A stretch of 64,000 nucleotides of DNA from Edolisoma coerulescens (lineage: Eukaryota; Chordata; Aves; Passeriformes; Campephagidae), in contig VWZW01005388.1 of NCBI GenBank assembly GCA_013397115.1, positions 39,185 through 103,184 of the forward strand. Reading direction: 5' to 3'. How positions within the stretch are numbered: the first letter of the stretch is position 1; every line of letters starts with the position of its first letter. Positions 51,647 to 63,000 of this stretch are shown here, piece by piece. The notes below the pieces were generated by a model. It saw nothing but the letters and a program-made list of their open reading frames with translations. It ran no database searches and was not told the origin of the DNA. A program made the translations under genes and the position numbers.

Positions 51647-54019
51647 GTGAGTCTGTGCTGGGCCCTGGGGCTCAGAGCCCCGCTGGCGCCACTTGTGTGC
51701 TACGTGCTGTGACTTGCAGGGATGCTGTGCTCAGCAAGGGCTCGTAGGTCTGTGGTGGTGCAGAAGCTGAGAGTGTGTATTGCTCTGGTGAGTTCTGCCA
51801 CTCCAAAGGTCCAGGTGTCATAAGGCATGACTGGTGTTGGGAAGCTTTGTACACTGTTCCATGCAGGTTGGGTGGAGGAGTCCAGGCCAGATGTGAAGCA
51901 TTGCTCCTTGTCCATGACTCACAAACCAGGCAGGAGCAGTTCTTGGGCTGAAGTTCTCTGAGCTAGTCCAGGCCTGCAGCAATTCAGTGGGTTCTGCACA
52001 AAATAGTTGGAATGACAAAAGCAAAATAAGTTGTATTTAATGTAAAAGTGTCAAGAAATGAAAGATTAAAAGCACCAATTGTCTTTTATCACGAAGCTTA
52101 GAAAAGTGTATTTCACTTTCCTGTACCAAGTTGCATAGCAACACTCTTCATCTTTTGGCAGTGCTTCCATCCAGAGAGGGTGGATGGAGGTAAATCTCGC
52201 ATGCCTAAGAATGGACTTGTCTTGCCTCTGCAGTAACAAGGCCAGCAGGGCCCAGTGAACTGCCCAAAAGTTCCATCAGCCCTAGGGCTAGGACGGGTCT
52301 TATGCTTTGGGTCTGCCTCTGGGTCCTATTTTCTCACTGAAGTCTCCTATTACCAGAACTCTCCACCAAAGGAAGAAGCTGTTGAACTTCCATCTCCACA
52401 CGCTCATGAGTTTTCCTTTGGCAGGTGAGTGGTAAGCCACATCATTAAATCTTTCTTGCTCTCAGCTCAGCCCCTGCTGTCCTCATGATGTGAATGAAGA
52501 AGGCTCAGGCAGATGCTGGTGGTACAGGAGTGTATGAGGCTACTGATAAGCTTAGTATGTGCACAAATAAGGCAAATTTTGATTTCAGCTCTGTTTCATA
52601 GGTAAGATGTCAGCGAGTATTTGCTGTAAGGAGTGGCCATGCAGACATGCAGCACCCTGGAGGTTTATACCTAAAAGAGACTGATTCTGAACAGCGTAAA
52701 TGGAAGAGTTAGAGGTGTAGAAATGTGAGGAGGGGGAGGCATTTTGAGCTCCTTTGAGACTTCTGTGCAGGCTTGGGTGAACAGAGTAATGTCAGCTCTG
52801 GCACTTGGGCTTTTCCTGACAGGATGAAAGTCTTGAGCCCAGTATAACCCTTAACTAGAACTGTGCTGGGAGCTCGCTGGGTGCCCAAAGGCAAGCTGTG
52901 CCTCTGGCTGCTGCGCTGGGAGAGGAGCATCAGCACATGGAAAGAAACTTTAATGTTTTGAGGAAGTCACACCTCTGTCTCAGCACCTGGAAGATGTTAC
53001 TGTTCCAGAACAACTCCCCACCACCAGCACTGCCAGCCCTCTATAATTATTTCTGAAAGTCCTCTGGTTCAGAGGAGTTCTTAGCTTTAGCGACCTGATT
53101 GGAGGATTTAAAGGTCAATATTTCTACCTCTGCTAATGGTCTATGGGCATTACTATCACCTGTCTCGAGCTCTGACTGTGTGTGTTAGCCTGAAGCTTCA
53201 GCCGTACAGCAAGTGACATTTCCAAATTATGAAAGGCTGGGTCGGGAGTGCCCCAGCTACAGTGGCTTAAATCTGTATTTCATTACCAACAAGGGCTCTG
53301 GGCTGCTATTGGAGGTGACCAGTACTGAAGCCAGTCCTACATCAGTGCTGCGGCACTGGGGGACAGCAGTTGGATCAGTCTGTCTGTGCTGTCTTGGTGT
53401 TTGTACCTTGGGCTGTCATAGTAACAAACCCCGGGAGCAGCCTCTTGCCAGGATGTCCTGTGGCCTTGCCGGGATGTCACAGGACGGTCAGTGGTAAGCC
53501 CGTGCTCTGCCCCAGGGCTGGGCTGTGGGCAGAGGAGCAGCACTGTAGTGTTTAGAATGTAAGTTTTGTTTCACACCCCTCTGGAGCAGGAGCCTTCTCC
53601 TGCCAACCAAAGCCCAAATTCCCTCCTCAGCCAGGATGGGGATAGGGAGGGGGTGCTTTCCCTGGCTGTGGGAAGGGATCCCACAGACCCCACTAAGCCC
53701 CTGAAAATACACACTAGGAAACCTGAGACTCCCACCTGGCCCTGGCCTGGGACCAGCCTGCCATCTTTCCTCTTCTGAACTCTTAAAATAATCCCTGTCT
53801 CTCTGAAGTGCCAAAAGTGTTTGTAACAGCCTGACTCCAGGAGCTGCTGAAGGGAATGGGAAGGAAAGGGGTGAGGGCACAGCAGAGGTACGGCCACCCT
53901 GCAGCTCTCCAGCTCTCTTGAAAAGAGTAAAGTGCTGAAGATCACACCACCTGTGTCCCACGACTTGGTGTCCAACTGCCTCCATCCCCTCGTGCCAGGA
54001 TCTGCCGTGCTGCAGGGCC

Positions 54020-54065
54020 ATGGAGGAGCAGGTGCAGCATGAGATGCCATCAGCCCAGTGCACAG
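54020..54065 (+). CDS. SRPK-like exon 1 (start codon)
   Basis: Residues 1–16 (MEEQVQHEMPSAQCT plus a split Gly). Kozak context GCC ATG G is strong. The exon probably begins at 53999 or 54016 after an AG, with 5' UTR in a separate exon. Donor ACAG|GTCAGT. Other SRPKs have longer N-termini, so an upstream start is possible. Confidence 0.7.
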
Positions 54066-57000
54066 GTCAGTCCTTGGGCATGAAGCTCCAGAGATGAGAT
54101 CATGCCAGGCTCTTCCCAGGCTAGAGGAGGCCACTGGGACCTGTCAGGCTGTCCTCAGCTGCTCCTTCAGTCTAAGAGCATTTAGAGATGTCACTAATAT
54201 CTCTTGGCAATGGTCCCCACAGGAGGCCACCACCCCATGCAGGAGGGAGAGGTGTTCAACACGCGATACCAGGTGCTGCACAAGCTGGGCTGCGGCACCT
54301 TTGCCACCGTCTGGCTGTGCCAGGACATGAGGTGAGGGGCTGAGCACCGTTCAAGGAAGTGGGAAGGGGTGGCTCATGTCCTGGGCAGGGCTGGCCCCTC
54401 TTGCAGAAACAGCAGAGCACAGCCTGGGAGCACGCCAGGCATCCCTGAGCACAGGGAAAACCTGGCAGCGAGATCAGTGGGGTGCAATGAGCAGAGCTGG
54501 TCCCCAGAAATCAAAGAATGTAAATGAGGTGGGATCAACCCTTGCTCTGCATTTTCTTTTCTCATTTAGACCCTGCAGTATCCACGCTCTTTTTCTCTCC
54601 AGTCCCTTGCTGGTCCCTGGGGCAGCTGCGTTGCCAGATGCCAGCAGGAGGGATGCCTATGGGCCTGGCGTGCTGCAGACCGAGGCCAGGGCTGCCTGCA
54701 GAAGGCCAGAACCCTCCTTGGGGAGCCCAGGACTGGCTGACTGAGAGAAAGGGAAGTGCTGCTGGTCAGGGCCGCTGACATGCATTGGCTGACAGCTGTG
54801 GTTCATTTCCCAGGAGGAAGAAACAGGTAGCTGTGAAGGTTCTGAAAAGCAGGGAAGGCTTTGCTGAGACTGCCCAGGACGAGGTTGCTTTCCTCCGCTG
54901 TGTAAGTATATTCTGTGGGTCTGTGCTTTGCTCCAGCGGATGGCCACTGAGTTCAGGTTTGAGTATCAGCCTCAACATCCCCTCTGCCTCCAGGTCTCAG
55001 TCCAAGGAGCTAGGTGGGGAATAGGAAAAAACCTGAAAGTCGGGGAATTTGTAGAAATTACCCTGGCTCAGCACCGGCCTCTGAAACAGGCACCTTCTCC
55101 TTCCTCCGTCATACTGGGACATGTCGGCTGTGTCCCACTTGCCCTGTCAGCCCATTTCTTTTAGCTGAGACTGAAATCCAGCAAAAAGGAGCAATCTGCA
55201 GAAAGATAAGGTGGATAATCAACAGAAGAAGGTGGTAAGAGGAGATGGGAGCATGTCTGCTCTACCTGTGTCATTCACAGAGGAACGTCACTCAGAGGAC
55301 ATTGCTGTATCACAACACTGATACTGAAGTAAAAGAAAATATCTGCAATAGAAAAAAATATGATGTACCAAAATACAATAAACATCTGAAGTCAGAAAAC
55401 TTATTCTGGCTTCTGCTAATGGAGGTGGTAATTAGGTGCCTGTATCTGGGTCGTAGCAAGTTGCCTTTGAAGTTGGCTTGAACTGCTAGTTCTAGAAAGC
55501 TCATGGTTACAATTCTTCAAGTTTGCTCAAATACAAAGTTACATCAGCTTAAGATGAGTAAAAGCCATTAAACTCTGCATTTTAAATTACTCTGTGGCCT
55601 TTCTCCAACAGGTTTGAGAAAGGTTTAGTTAACACCTGTAAATCTGTAGGCCCTATCTGAAGGGAGATGAGCCAGATGCAGTGATGCAAGAGGAAGTACC
55701 AAGTGGCACTAATTTAATGTAATCAGAGGGCTGCTTTTCTACACATCAGCAGAACCCTGTGTACAGACTGAGGCTTACCCCTGATTTACTATTAATTCTG
55801 AGAGACACGCCTGCCCATTCAGCAGCGTACAGCTGGTTCCCAGGGCTGTTCCCACCAGCACTGGGGGATCAGTGCCTGCAGAGCTGCCAGGAGAGATGAT
55901 CTGGTCTCTGCTTCCAGGGCTGCTCACTTCTGTTGTGCCAGAACAAACCTTCTGGCACTGGTGCAGGTGGATCTGGCATCTGCAAAATGAGCCAAGCCAA
56001 AACTGAGGCAGTTTTGGCTGTGAAGAGAGAAAAACCCAGTATGAATTGCTGTACCAGGATCAGTGCTCTGGGAGAGCAAGCCCCTGGTGCTCCTTGTCAC
56101 GCAGGTGTGTGGTCCTGGGGGTGCTATAGCACCTGTGCCTGGAGGTTCACTCAGCACAGCACCCTGGGCCAACAGCACATCTCCAGGTGGGTGTAAGCAC
56201 AAGCTGAGCACAGGGTGCTGCTCCCACTGAATGCTCCCCTGGCCTGTTGCAGTTTCCAGCTGCAGATTTCTTGGGCCAAGGATGATGTTTGTGTGGGCAG
56301 GAATTCTCAGTGGATTTACCTTGAACCCTTGCAAGCCCCTGTGAGCTTCAGTACCTGCAGCCTCCTGTAACAAGAACTGTCCCCAGTTACCCATGTGCTG
56401 TGTGAAGAACCATCTCTGCTTTGTTTTTGGACCTCCTACATGCTGGATTTGAAGGCTCTAGTACAAAAGATGTGTTCACCCCCTCCACCACCCCTCCACA
56501 TCCTATAGACCTCTGCAGTACTTGCCCATAGCCAACCCTTTTCCAGCACAAAGAAGCCCCCTTCACTGGGAACACATCTGGTTCTTCCAGATGTGGAAGT
56601 TGCTCTCTACCCTGATAAGACAAGTAGCATTTGCATGGCCAAAGACAGCCACAAGGTCTCTGCCTCTCTGCAACCCCTTGAGGGAAATTGCTGAAGGGTT
56701 GGTGTGAGGCAAAGGAAATGGACAGACATTTGATGCTGGGAGCAGGGAGCTGTCTTCTTGGGGGAATCCCCTTCCAGCACAAGTAGGAGCACTTTCTGTG
56801 TCTGCCTGGAGAGAATAAGCAGCAAGAAATGTGCTAGATGCTGTCAGCAGGATTGGTGTGAGTTGTTTTGACACTGTGATGGTCCCACCTGATCAAGAGC
56901 AAGACAAAACATACAGAAACTCATTAATGGTTTTTCTGATGTTTTCATGGGATTTGTCATGAAGTGCCAACTCTCAGAAGAGAAAGTCTGTCAGACAGGA

Positions 57001-60000
57001 TAAAACAGGTGCAAGGTGTCCTTGTGCACATATATGTCTCTAATTGCAGCTTTCTTGGAATCCTCCCCCTCACGTGAGCTGCATGAAGAAGAATGACCTG
57101 GCAGGAGAAAACATCGTCTGTTTGTTAGAAGACTTCAGAATGATTGGAGAGAATGGTTTCCATATCCTTCTGTGGAGAGTGCTTTTCTGGGCCAGCAAAG
57201 CCTGGGCTTACCTTGGAGAGCCACAGGATGGTGTAAACCTGAGTGCTGCGCTGCCACGAGGAGGATGAGCAGGGCTGTAGCTGGACCAGGGCACACAGAG
57301 GTGGCTGGAGGGGAGAGGCTGGATTAGGAGTTATTTGGTTGCTTTGGTGAAAGGCAAAGGGTTGGTGGTAACACCTTTCCCTGTTAGTGAATCCCTGACT
57401 CTTTCCCACATTCGTGCCTGGTATTTGAGGCGCTGGGTCCTTCCCTTCGATGTCTGATGGGAAACTACACAGCCCAGGGACTGCCCTTGCCTTTTGTGAA
57501 AAAGTCTTTACAGCAGGTGAGAACTTAGCTGGAACTGGGCAAGGGCCCCAAGGGGCTGTTGGCTGCGGGATGTGCCACAGTCTTCCTCCTGAGGGGAAGG
57601 GCATTATTTGGGTGTTACTGGCTAAGTCTGCTGCAGCGGTGAGGGAAGAATGCTACGCAATCAATATGATTGATAAAGCAAGCTTTGATTTATTCCCGAA
57701 TAGCGCAGCCTTTTATACTACTAAGTACAATAGGTATAGTGTGATTAACAATAATGCCTTATGCACGGTGTCTGCGTATGCTCTGTCCTTGATGTATCTT
57801 TCTATGTTCTATCCTTGTATCTTTCTTCAGGGTTCTTCCCCATCCCACGGTCTCTGCCAGCGATTCAGTATTCTTAACAGTTCAGCTGTCACAGCACAAT
57901 TGCCTGTGCCGGCCTGCACGTCTACAATATGGAGTGTGGCCTGCTCTCTAGCAAGCTGTTCTGCTGCCAGCCTGCTCTTTAGCAAGCTGTCTGCTGCCAT
58001 AAAGCTTCCATAGATCCATGTCCATGTTCCTCGAGCCATTCTCCAACAGCCTGCAGCCTCCTCCAGTTTGGGAAGGAGTCAGGGCCACAAAGTGCCAACA
58101 GCCTGCAGATATACACCAGGGAGTCAGGGCTGGCACTTCCGTTCCCATCATCTCAGTAATCATTGAGTTCTCCAGCAGTTCTGCTGCTTGTAGGAGTAGC
58201 AGGGGACAAACACCCTGCCATAGTTCTGCTTCTTGTGGGCAAACCATCTCTGCCCTCCTGCTGCCCTGAGAAGTCCCCTCTGGCAGCAATGCCAGACTGC
58301 TGGCATTTGCCTTGGCATCCAGCTGTGGGTAGCACTGTCGGCTCCAGCAGCTTTCTGCATGGCACCACTGAAGGCTGCTCAAGGTCTCCCTCCCGTCTTT
58401 ACAGGAATTTCTAAATTCCTGATTTGGTCAGCTGGTTCTCTTCCCATGTTGAGGTTTTCCTGTGCAGAACCAACTTTTCCTTCATGCCCTGTAAGGATGT
58501 GTTGTGCCAATTTAAAAGATGGTGAAAACTGAATTTCTTAAGGGCTGGCTCTGCTTAAGGAATGGGAAACCTGAGTGAGGCCTCAGAATAGTTTAAATGT
58601 ACTTTTTGCCTCTTGTGCTGAGATTTATCAGAAGTCTGCATGCTTGCCAAGATGAAGATTTGCTACTCTGATTCCTGTGCCCTTCTAGGGGCACTAAGAA
58701 AGAAAATTGCTTCCTCCTTCATCCTATTTTCTGTAATAGCCTCTCATTTCTCTAAAGAAGCTCCACTAACACCTGAGTAAGTTACACAAAAACGTGGTGG
58801 CATTACCTCTGTGCTCCATTTCACACTCTGGCTTTTGCTTGATCCATTATCTGCTTTAACTGTAAAATCTCAGATCTGTTTTCCCCTTTCAGATCAGCAC
58901 TGAGGCAGTATTTACTTCTGATTCATTCCAGTTTAGTTATTTAAATCTTTCCCCGCGTTTCACAGTTACCATTTAAGGCTGATATTTCCCTGGGGCTGGT
59001 GTTCATCCCAGAATAGAATTTGATAATATAGAGAATATTTGCCAGTCCTTTATGACTGACCAGAGTGTTAAAAAACAAACCTAAATCTTCCCATAGCCTT
59101 TTCTCTGTTATTGATTTCTGATAGTGACTGTTCATCTCTGGTAGGTGTTGTTTATCTCTCCCCTGTGACAGGCCAGGCTCTCCCTGCTGCATCAGAAGCT
59201 GTTCTTTCCCTACATGGCTCTCCTTCAGGGCTCTGAAATCCTCTCTCTGCACTCACTCATGGTGTCTCCCCCCTCCTGTCTGGGTTATGCTGTGTCTTCT
59301 TCTTTCCTTTTATGATGGGACACCCTCTCATGCCATGTCACTGTTATTCGAATGGAAGTTGGGGGCTGGTTATAATCAGTGGGAAGGCACAGTAATCCCA
59401 GGACACAACAGCCATACAAACAAAAACGTTTTTTCAGGAGAAAGTTCAGCTTTGTAATTGTAATGCCTCCTCATAGCCCCATCCTCTTCCCACCTCCCTG
59501 GGCTTGCCCAGCCGTGCTGACACCTGTGGATTGTCATGCTGCCTTTTGCTGTGTCTCACCCCAAACAGCCCTTTCCCCACTGCACTGTCCAGGCCTCCAC
59601 TTGCTCCTGGGGCTCTGCTGCCGTGTGGGGTGATGGAACCCCTTGTGCCTGCTCCTACAGGCCACCCCAGCAGGAAAACATTTATTGCAGATAGTTACCA
59701 TCAGTGCCCAGAATGTCCCTGACTTGCGTTCCCGCTGTGCCTAGCCGCTCTGGCAGCTGCTGGGGCAGGGGAGGCGCTGGGGACCCTCTCAGGGCTGGTG
59801 TGACAGTGCTGCCTCATTGCCCAGGTGCTGGCAGGGCTGCACTTCCTGCACAAGTGCTGCCGCATCATCCAGGCGGACATCAAACCGGAGAACATCCTGG
59901 TGTATGGATGCAGCAAAAGGCTCCAAAGGCTTCTCATGGAGACACTCCACTGCGACCAGGGAACAGAAGTGAGGCTAAAGGGAGCAGGTGAGCACTCCAA

Positions 60001-63000
60001 GGCTTTTTTAACAAGAAAATGGACTTAGGTGTTTATTGGCAGGAGGGAAATGAGAGGCAGGAGGTACAGATACCTTAGGAAAGTTCACATCTCCTGCAAC
60101 AGCCAGTACAAAACATTACAGCCAGTATAAAACATCACAGCCAGCATAAAACATCACAGCCAGCTTAAGCTGCTGAAAGGCCTCTCCTTTCTTTGCTTAA
60201 CACAAACACCAGGCTGGGCTCAAGGCACCTACAGAAATGTGGTCCTGCAGGTGGGTTTGTATGAAGGACAACTACAGGTCACAGATATCTGTTAACAGCC
60301 CCACCACGACCTTGGAGATCACTCTCAAGGCTTTAGGTATAGGACAGTTCCCCATGTCTGGTGTTTTCAGCTACTGAAAGATTTGCATACAAAATGGCTT
60401 GATCAGAAAGCTGTACGACACTCTTGCTCTTTATTTCCCTCATTTCTGAGGTTTGTGGGAGACTTGTATATGCTGCTAATCTTCAAGGCCTTTTGAGACA
60501 TAATTTATTTGCAGAGAATGGTGTGAATATTGAATAAGATGTAGGGCTGGAGAGTTTCTCAAGAGATTAGCTCATCTCCCAGCAATGAGACCTTTCGTAT
60601 TATCCTCGCACTGTGCTCTCTTGTGAGCATTTCTCCCATGACAGTGCTGTTTTGTCTCTCAAACTCTGGGGCAATCAGGGAATGCTAAATTAGTGGCCAA
60701 GTCTTTTGCTTGGAGCAGAAAAGCACAATATTAAGCACAGGCTGACAGCTCACTGTAAAGCACTAAACCAGGAACTACCCTTTTCTGGGATTATATAAAA
60801 GTGTAACCTTCACATTGCTTGCCAAGCAGGCTGTGTCCAAGGTCTGTGACAGCCAGGGCTGCTGAAGGCTGAGGAGAAATTACAGATGTTTTGGTTCTGA
60901 CTGGTGCTCTCCTCTAGGCCCACAATAATTTAACCTTGGTGCTAGAGGAACCTTGCAGCAAGACATGGTCACACTGTTCCACTCTGAGCTACTGTTGTCA
61001 CAAACATTCTCTTACGTTTTTACTGGATACCAGGTCTTCTTTTGTGTTCCTTCAAAAAACAGAGGTGGCATTCAATTTATGATAAAAAGTATTTAGGACC
61101 TTTTAGGCTGAGAAACTTTGAAGGAAGGCAGACATGCCTCTCCTGTGGTAAGTGGTATGTACCTGCTGGTTCAGAAAGACCTGATTTCTCTTTGTCCTTT
61201 CCATCTAGGAGGTGATCTTGGTAATCAATTGGAAGACTCTGATTTAATGAGCATAGAAGTGAAAATTGCAGATCTAGGAAGGGCATGCTGGACAGTGACT
61301 CTGCTCCAAGTCTCAATCCCATAACAATCTGGGATGCTGTGTGCTTCTTTCCATCCCACACTTTGTATCTGTCCCTTTACAGCTGAACAACTATTTCAGA
61401 GATGCCAATATTGGGGGGTGTTATGTTTGGCACTCTCAGCTCCAAGCTGTGCACTGTCTTCCTGAGACACTGTCAACTTCGGACATTTCTCCGGCTCACA
61501 GTTAGTCCCTACAATCAGAAATTTAAAACTATGTTCTGTGTGAAATGGTGGAAGGTAAATTATTCCCCCTGGTGTCAGTGGGGCCAGGAACGTGCTGGCT
61601 GTGCCCTGCGCAGAGCTGAGAACACACATTAAGTTGTGTCCCCGATGTCCCCTCGCAGCACGAGAAGCTTGTGACCACCAGCATTGCTGTGACTGGTTTA
61701 GGGACACCAGCCACAGGGAGTTTTGTTTCTGTTTTAGTACAAGCCTTTTTCCAAGGAGATACAGACCCAGCCATATCGTGCCCTGGAAGTGCTTCTTGGA
61801 TTAGACTACAGCACTCCTGTGGATATCTGGAGTACGGCCTGCCTGGTAGGACTGGGGACAACGCTGTGCCTGTAGGGGAGGTGACAGACATTACCTGGCC
61901 ACAGCAGCATGTCCTTAGCATCCATCTATCCATGTAAAGAAACCTTCCTTACTGAGAAGGCAAGAGGGGCTGTTAGCACTCATTCGCTTTAGGGCAAAAG
62001 TCTGCTGCTGGTAAAACCCATTCCTAATTTAGTTTAAGCTCTAAGGCAATTCACACTCCATGTAGGTTAGCTCACAGGCTTGCCTGAATCAGGCACATGC
62101 TGCTTGTCATCCTGATGGAGCTAAAGGTGCTGTTTCACCGTGATACAGATCAAGCCAGTACTTAAGCATTTTAGGATGAGTTTTGTGTGATAGAGAGGGA
62201 AATTGGTACTATCAGTTAGTGGGGAAGGAAAACTCCCAGACAATTAGTGAATTAACAGTGCTACTCCATTTCTAGGCATTTGAAATGGCAACTGGGGAGT
62301 GTCTATTTGATCCTCAACCTGGGAAATACTTCTCTAGAGATGATGGTAAGACTCCATTAGTTTTATTCATTTCACTGACAGAAGTGTCACAGTCTATACC
62401 TAAATTTGTCTTCCCTCCCTCCATCTAGATCATGTTGCTCGTATTATTGAACTCCTGGGAAGAATTCCTCCTCAAATTGTTTTCTCATGGAACAAATCAA
62501 CAAAATTTTTCAGCAGGCCAGGTAAGAACTGGCACAAGGAAGTTTATTTTAAAAATCACTATGGATCTCTGACACACTCCTACTCAGCTCATGCTGAACT
62601 CCCCCAAAAATTACTCACACAGTGCAGGCTACAAGCAGGGATGGAACACAAATGGAGATTTCATGAAAAGCAGTAACACTCCCTGCCCTGCCTATCTTTG
62701 CAATCCATGAACATTCCAGGGATGAATGCAAAATCCTGAAAAACGGTCACAGCAAACACCCAACAGGGAAAGCATTTCCATTCTTTCTCCTTTGGATTTG
62801 GAGACGATGGAAATACAGACAGGAAAGACCTCCAGGAAGGCTGAAGAGTGTGCAACAGGCGGGATTTCACCCATTCACTGGCAGAGAACGATGACCAGGA
62901 ATGGGACACTCATATCCTTCCAATGTGGCTGCTATATTTAGTCTTCTGACCCAATTGTAACATCTCTTGTTTTATTCTCCCCAGTTCCTTTCCCTTTGAC

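Larger units (their letters stand above)
49966..54019 (+). other. Intergenic DNA between PLXNB1 and the SRPK-like gene
   Basis: No protein-coding exon recognised. The part from about 50550 to 51300 is G+C-rich and gives long but non-conserved open frames on both strands. It contains the MEF2/TATA-like decamer at 51301 and a candidate first-exon donor at 51647. The rest shows nothing delimitable. Confidence 0.6.

Noticed and set aside
53488..54134. Two long overlapping minus-strand open frames (187 and 191 codons) over the kinase start
   Set aside because: They overlap each other in different frames, cross the phase-supported kinase exon 1, resemble no family I know, and fit chance in G+C-rich DNA.
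57162..57400. GT–AG alternatives for the exon 4–5 junction (GT at 57156 or 57179; AG at 57387)
   Set aside because: The AG at 57387 puts an in-frame TGA at 57388–57390, and none of the GT donors reproduces the SRPK sequence; the AT–AC pair does so exactly.
57645..58060. Target-site duplication around the solo LTR
   Set aside because: Bases before 57651 (gaagaa) are not repeated after any CA end between 57990 and 58160, so the outer boundary stays tentative.
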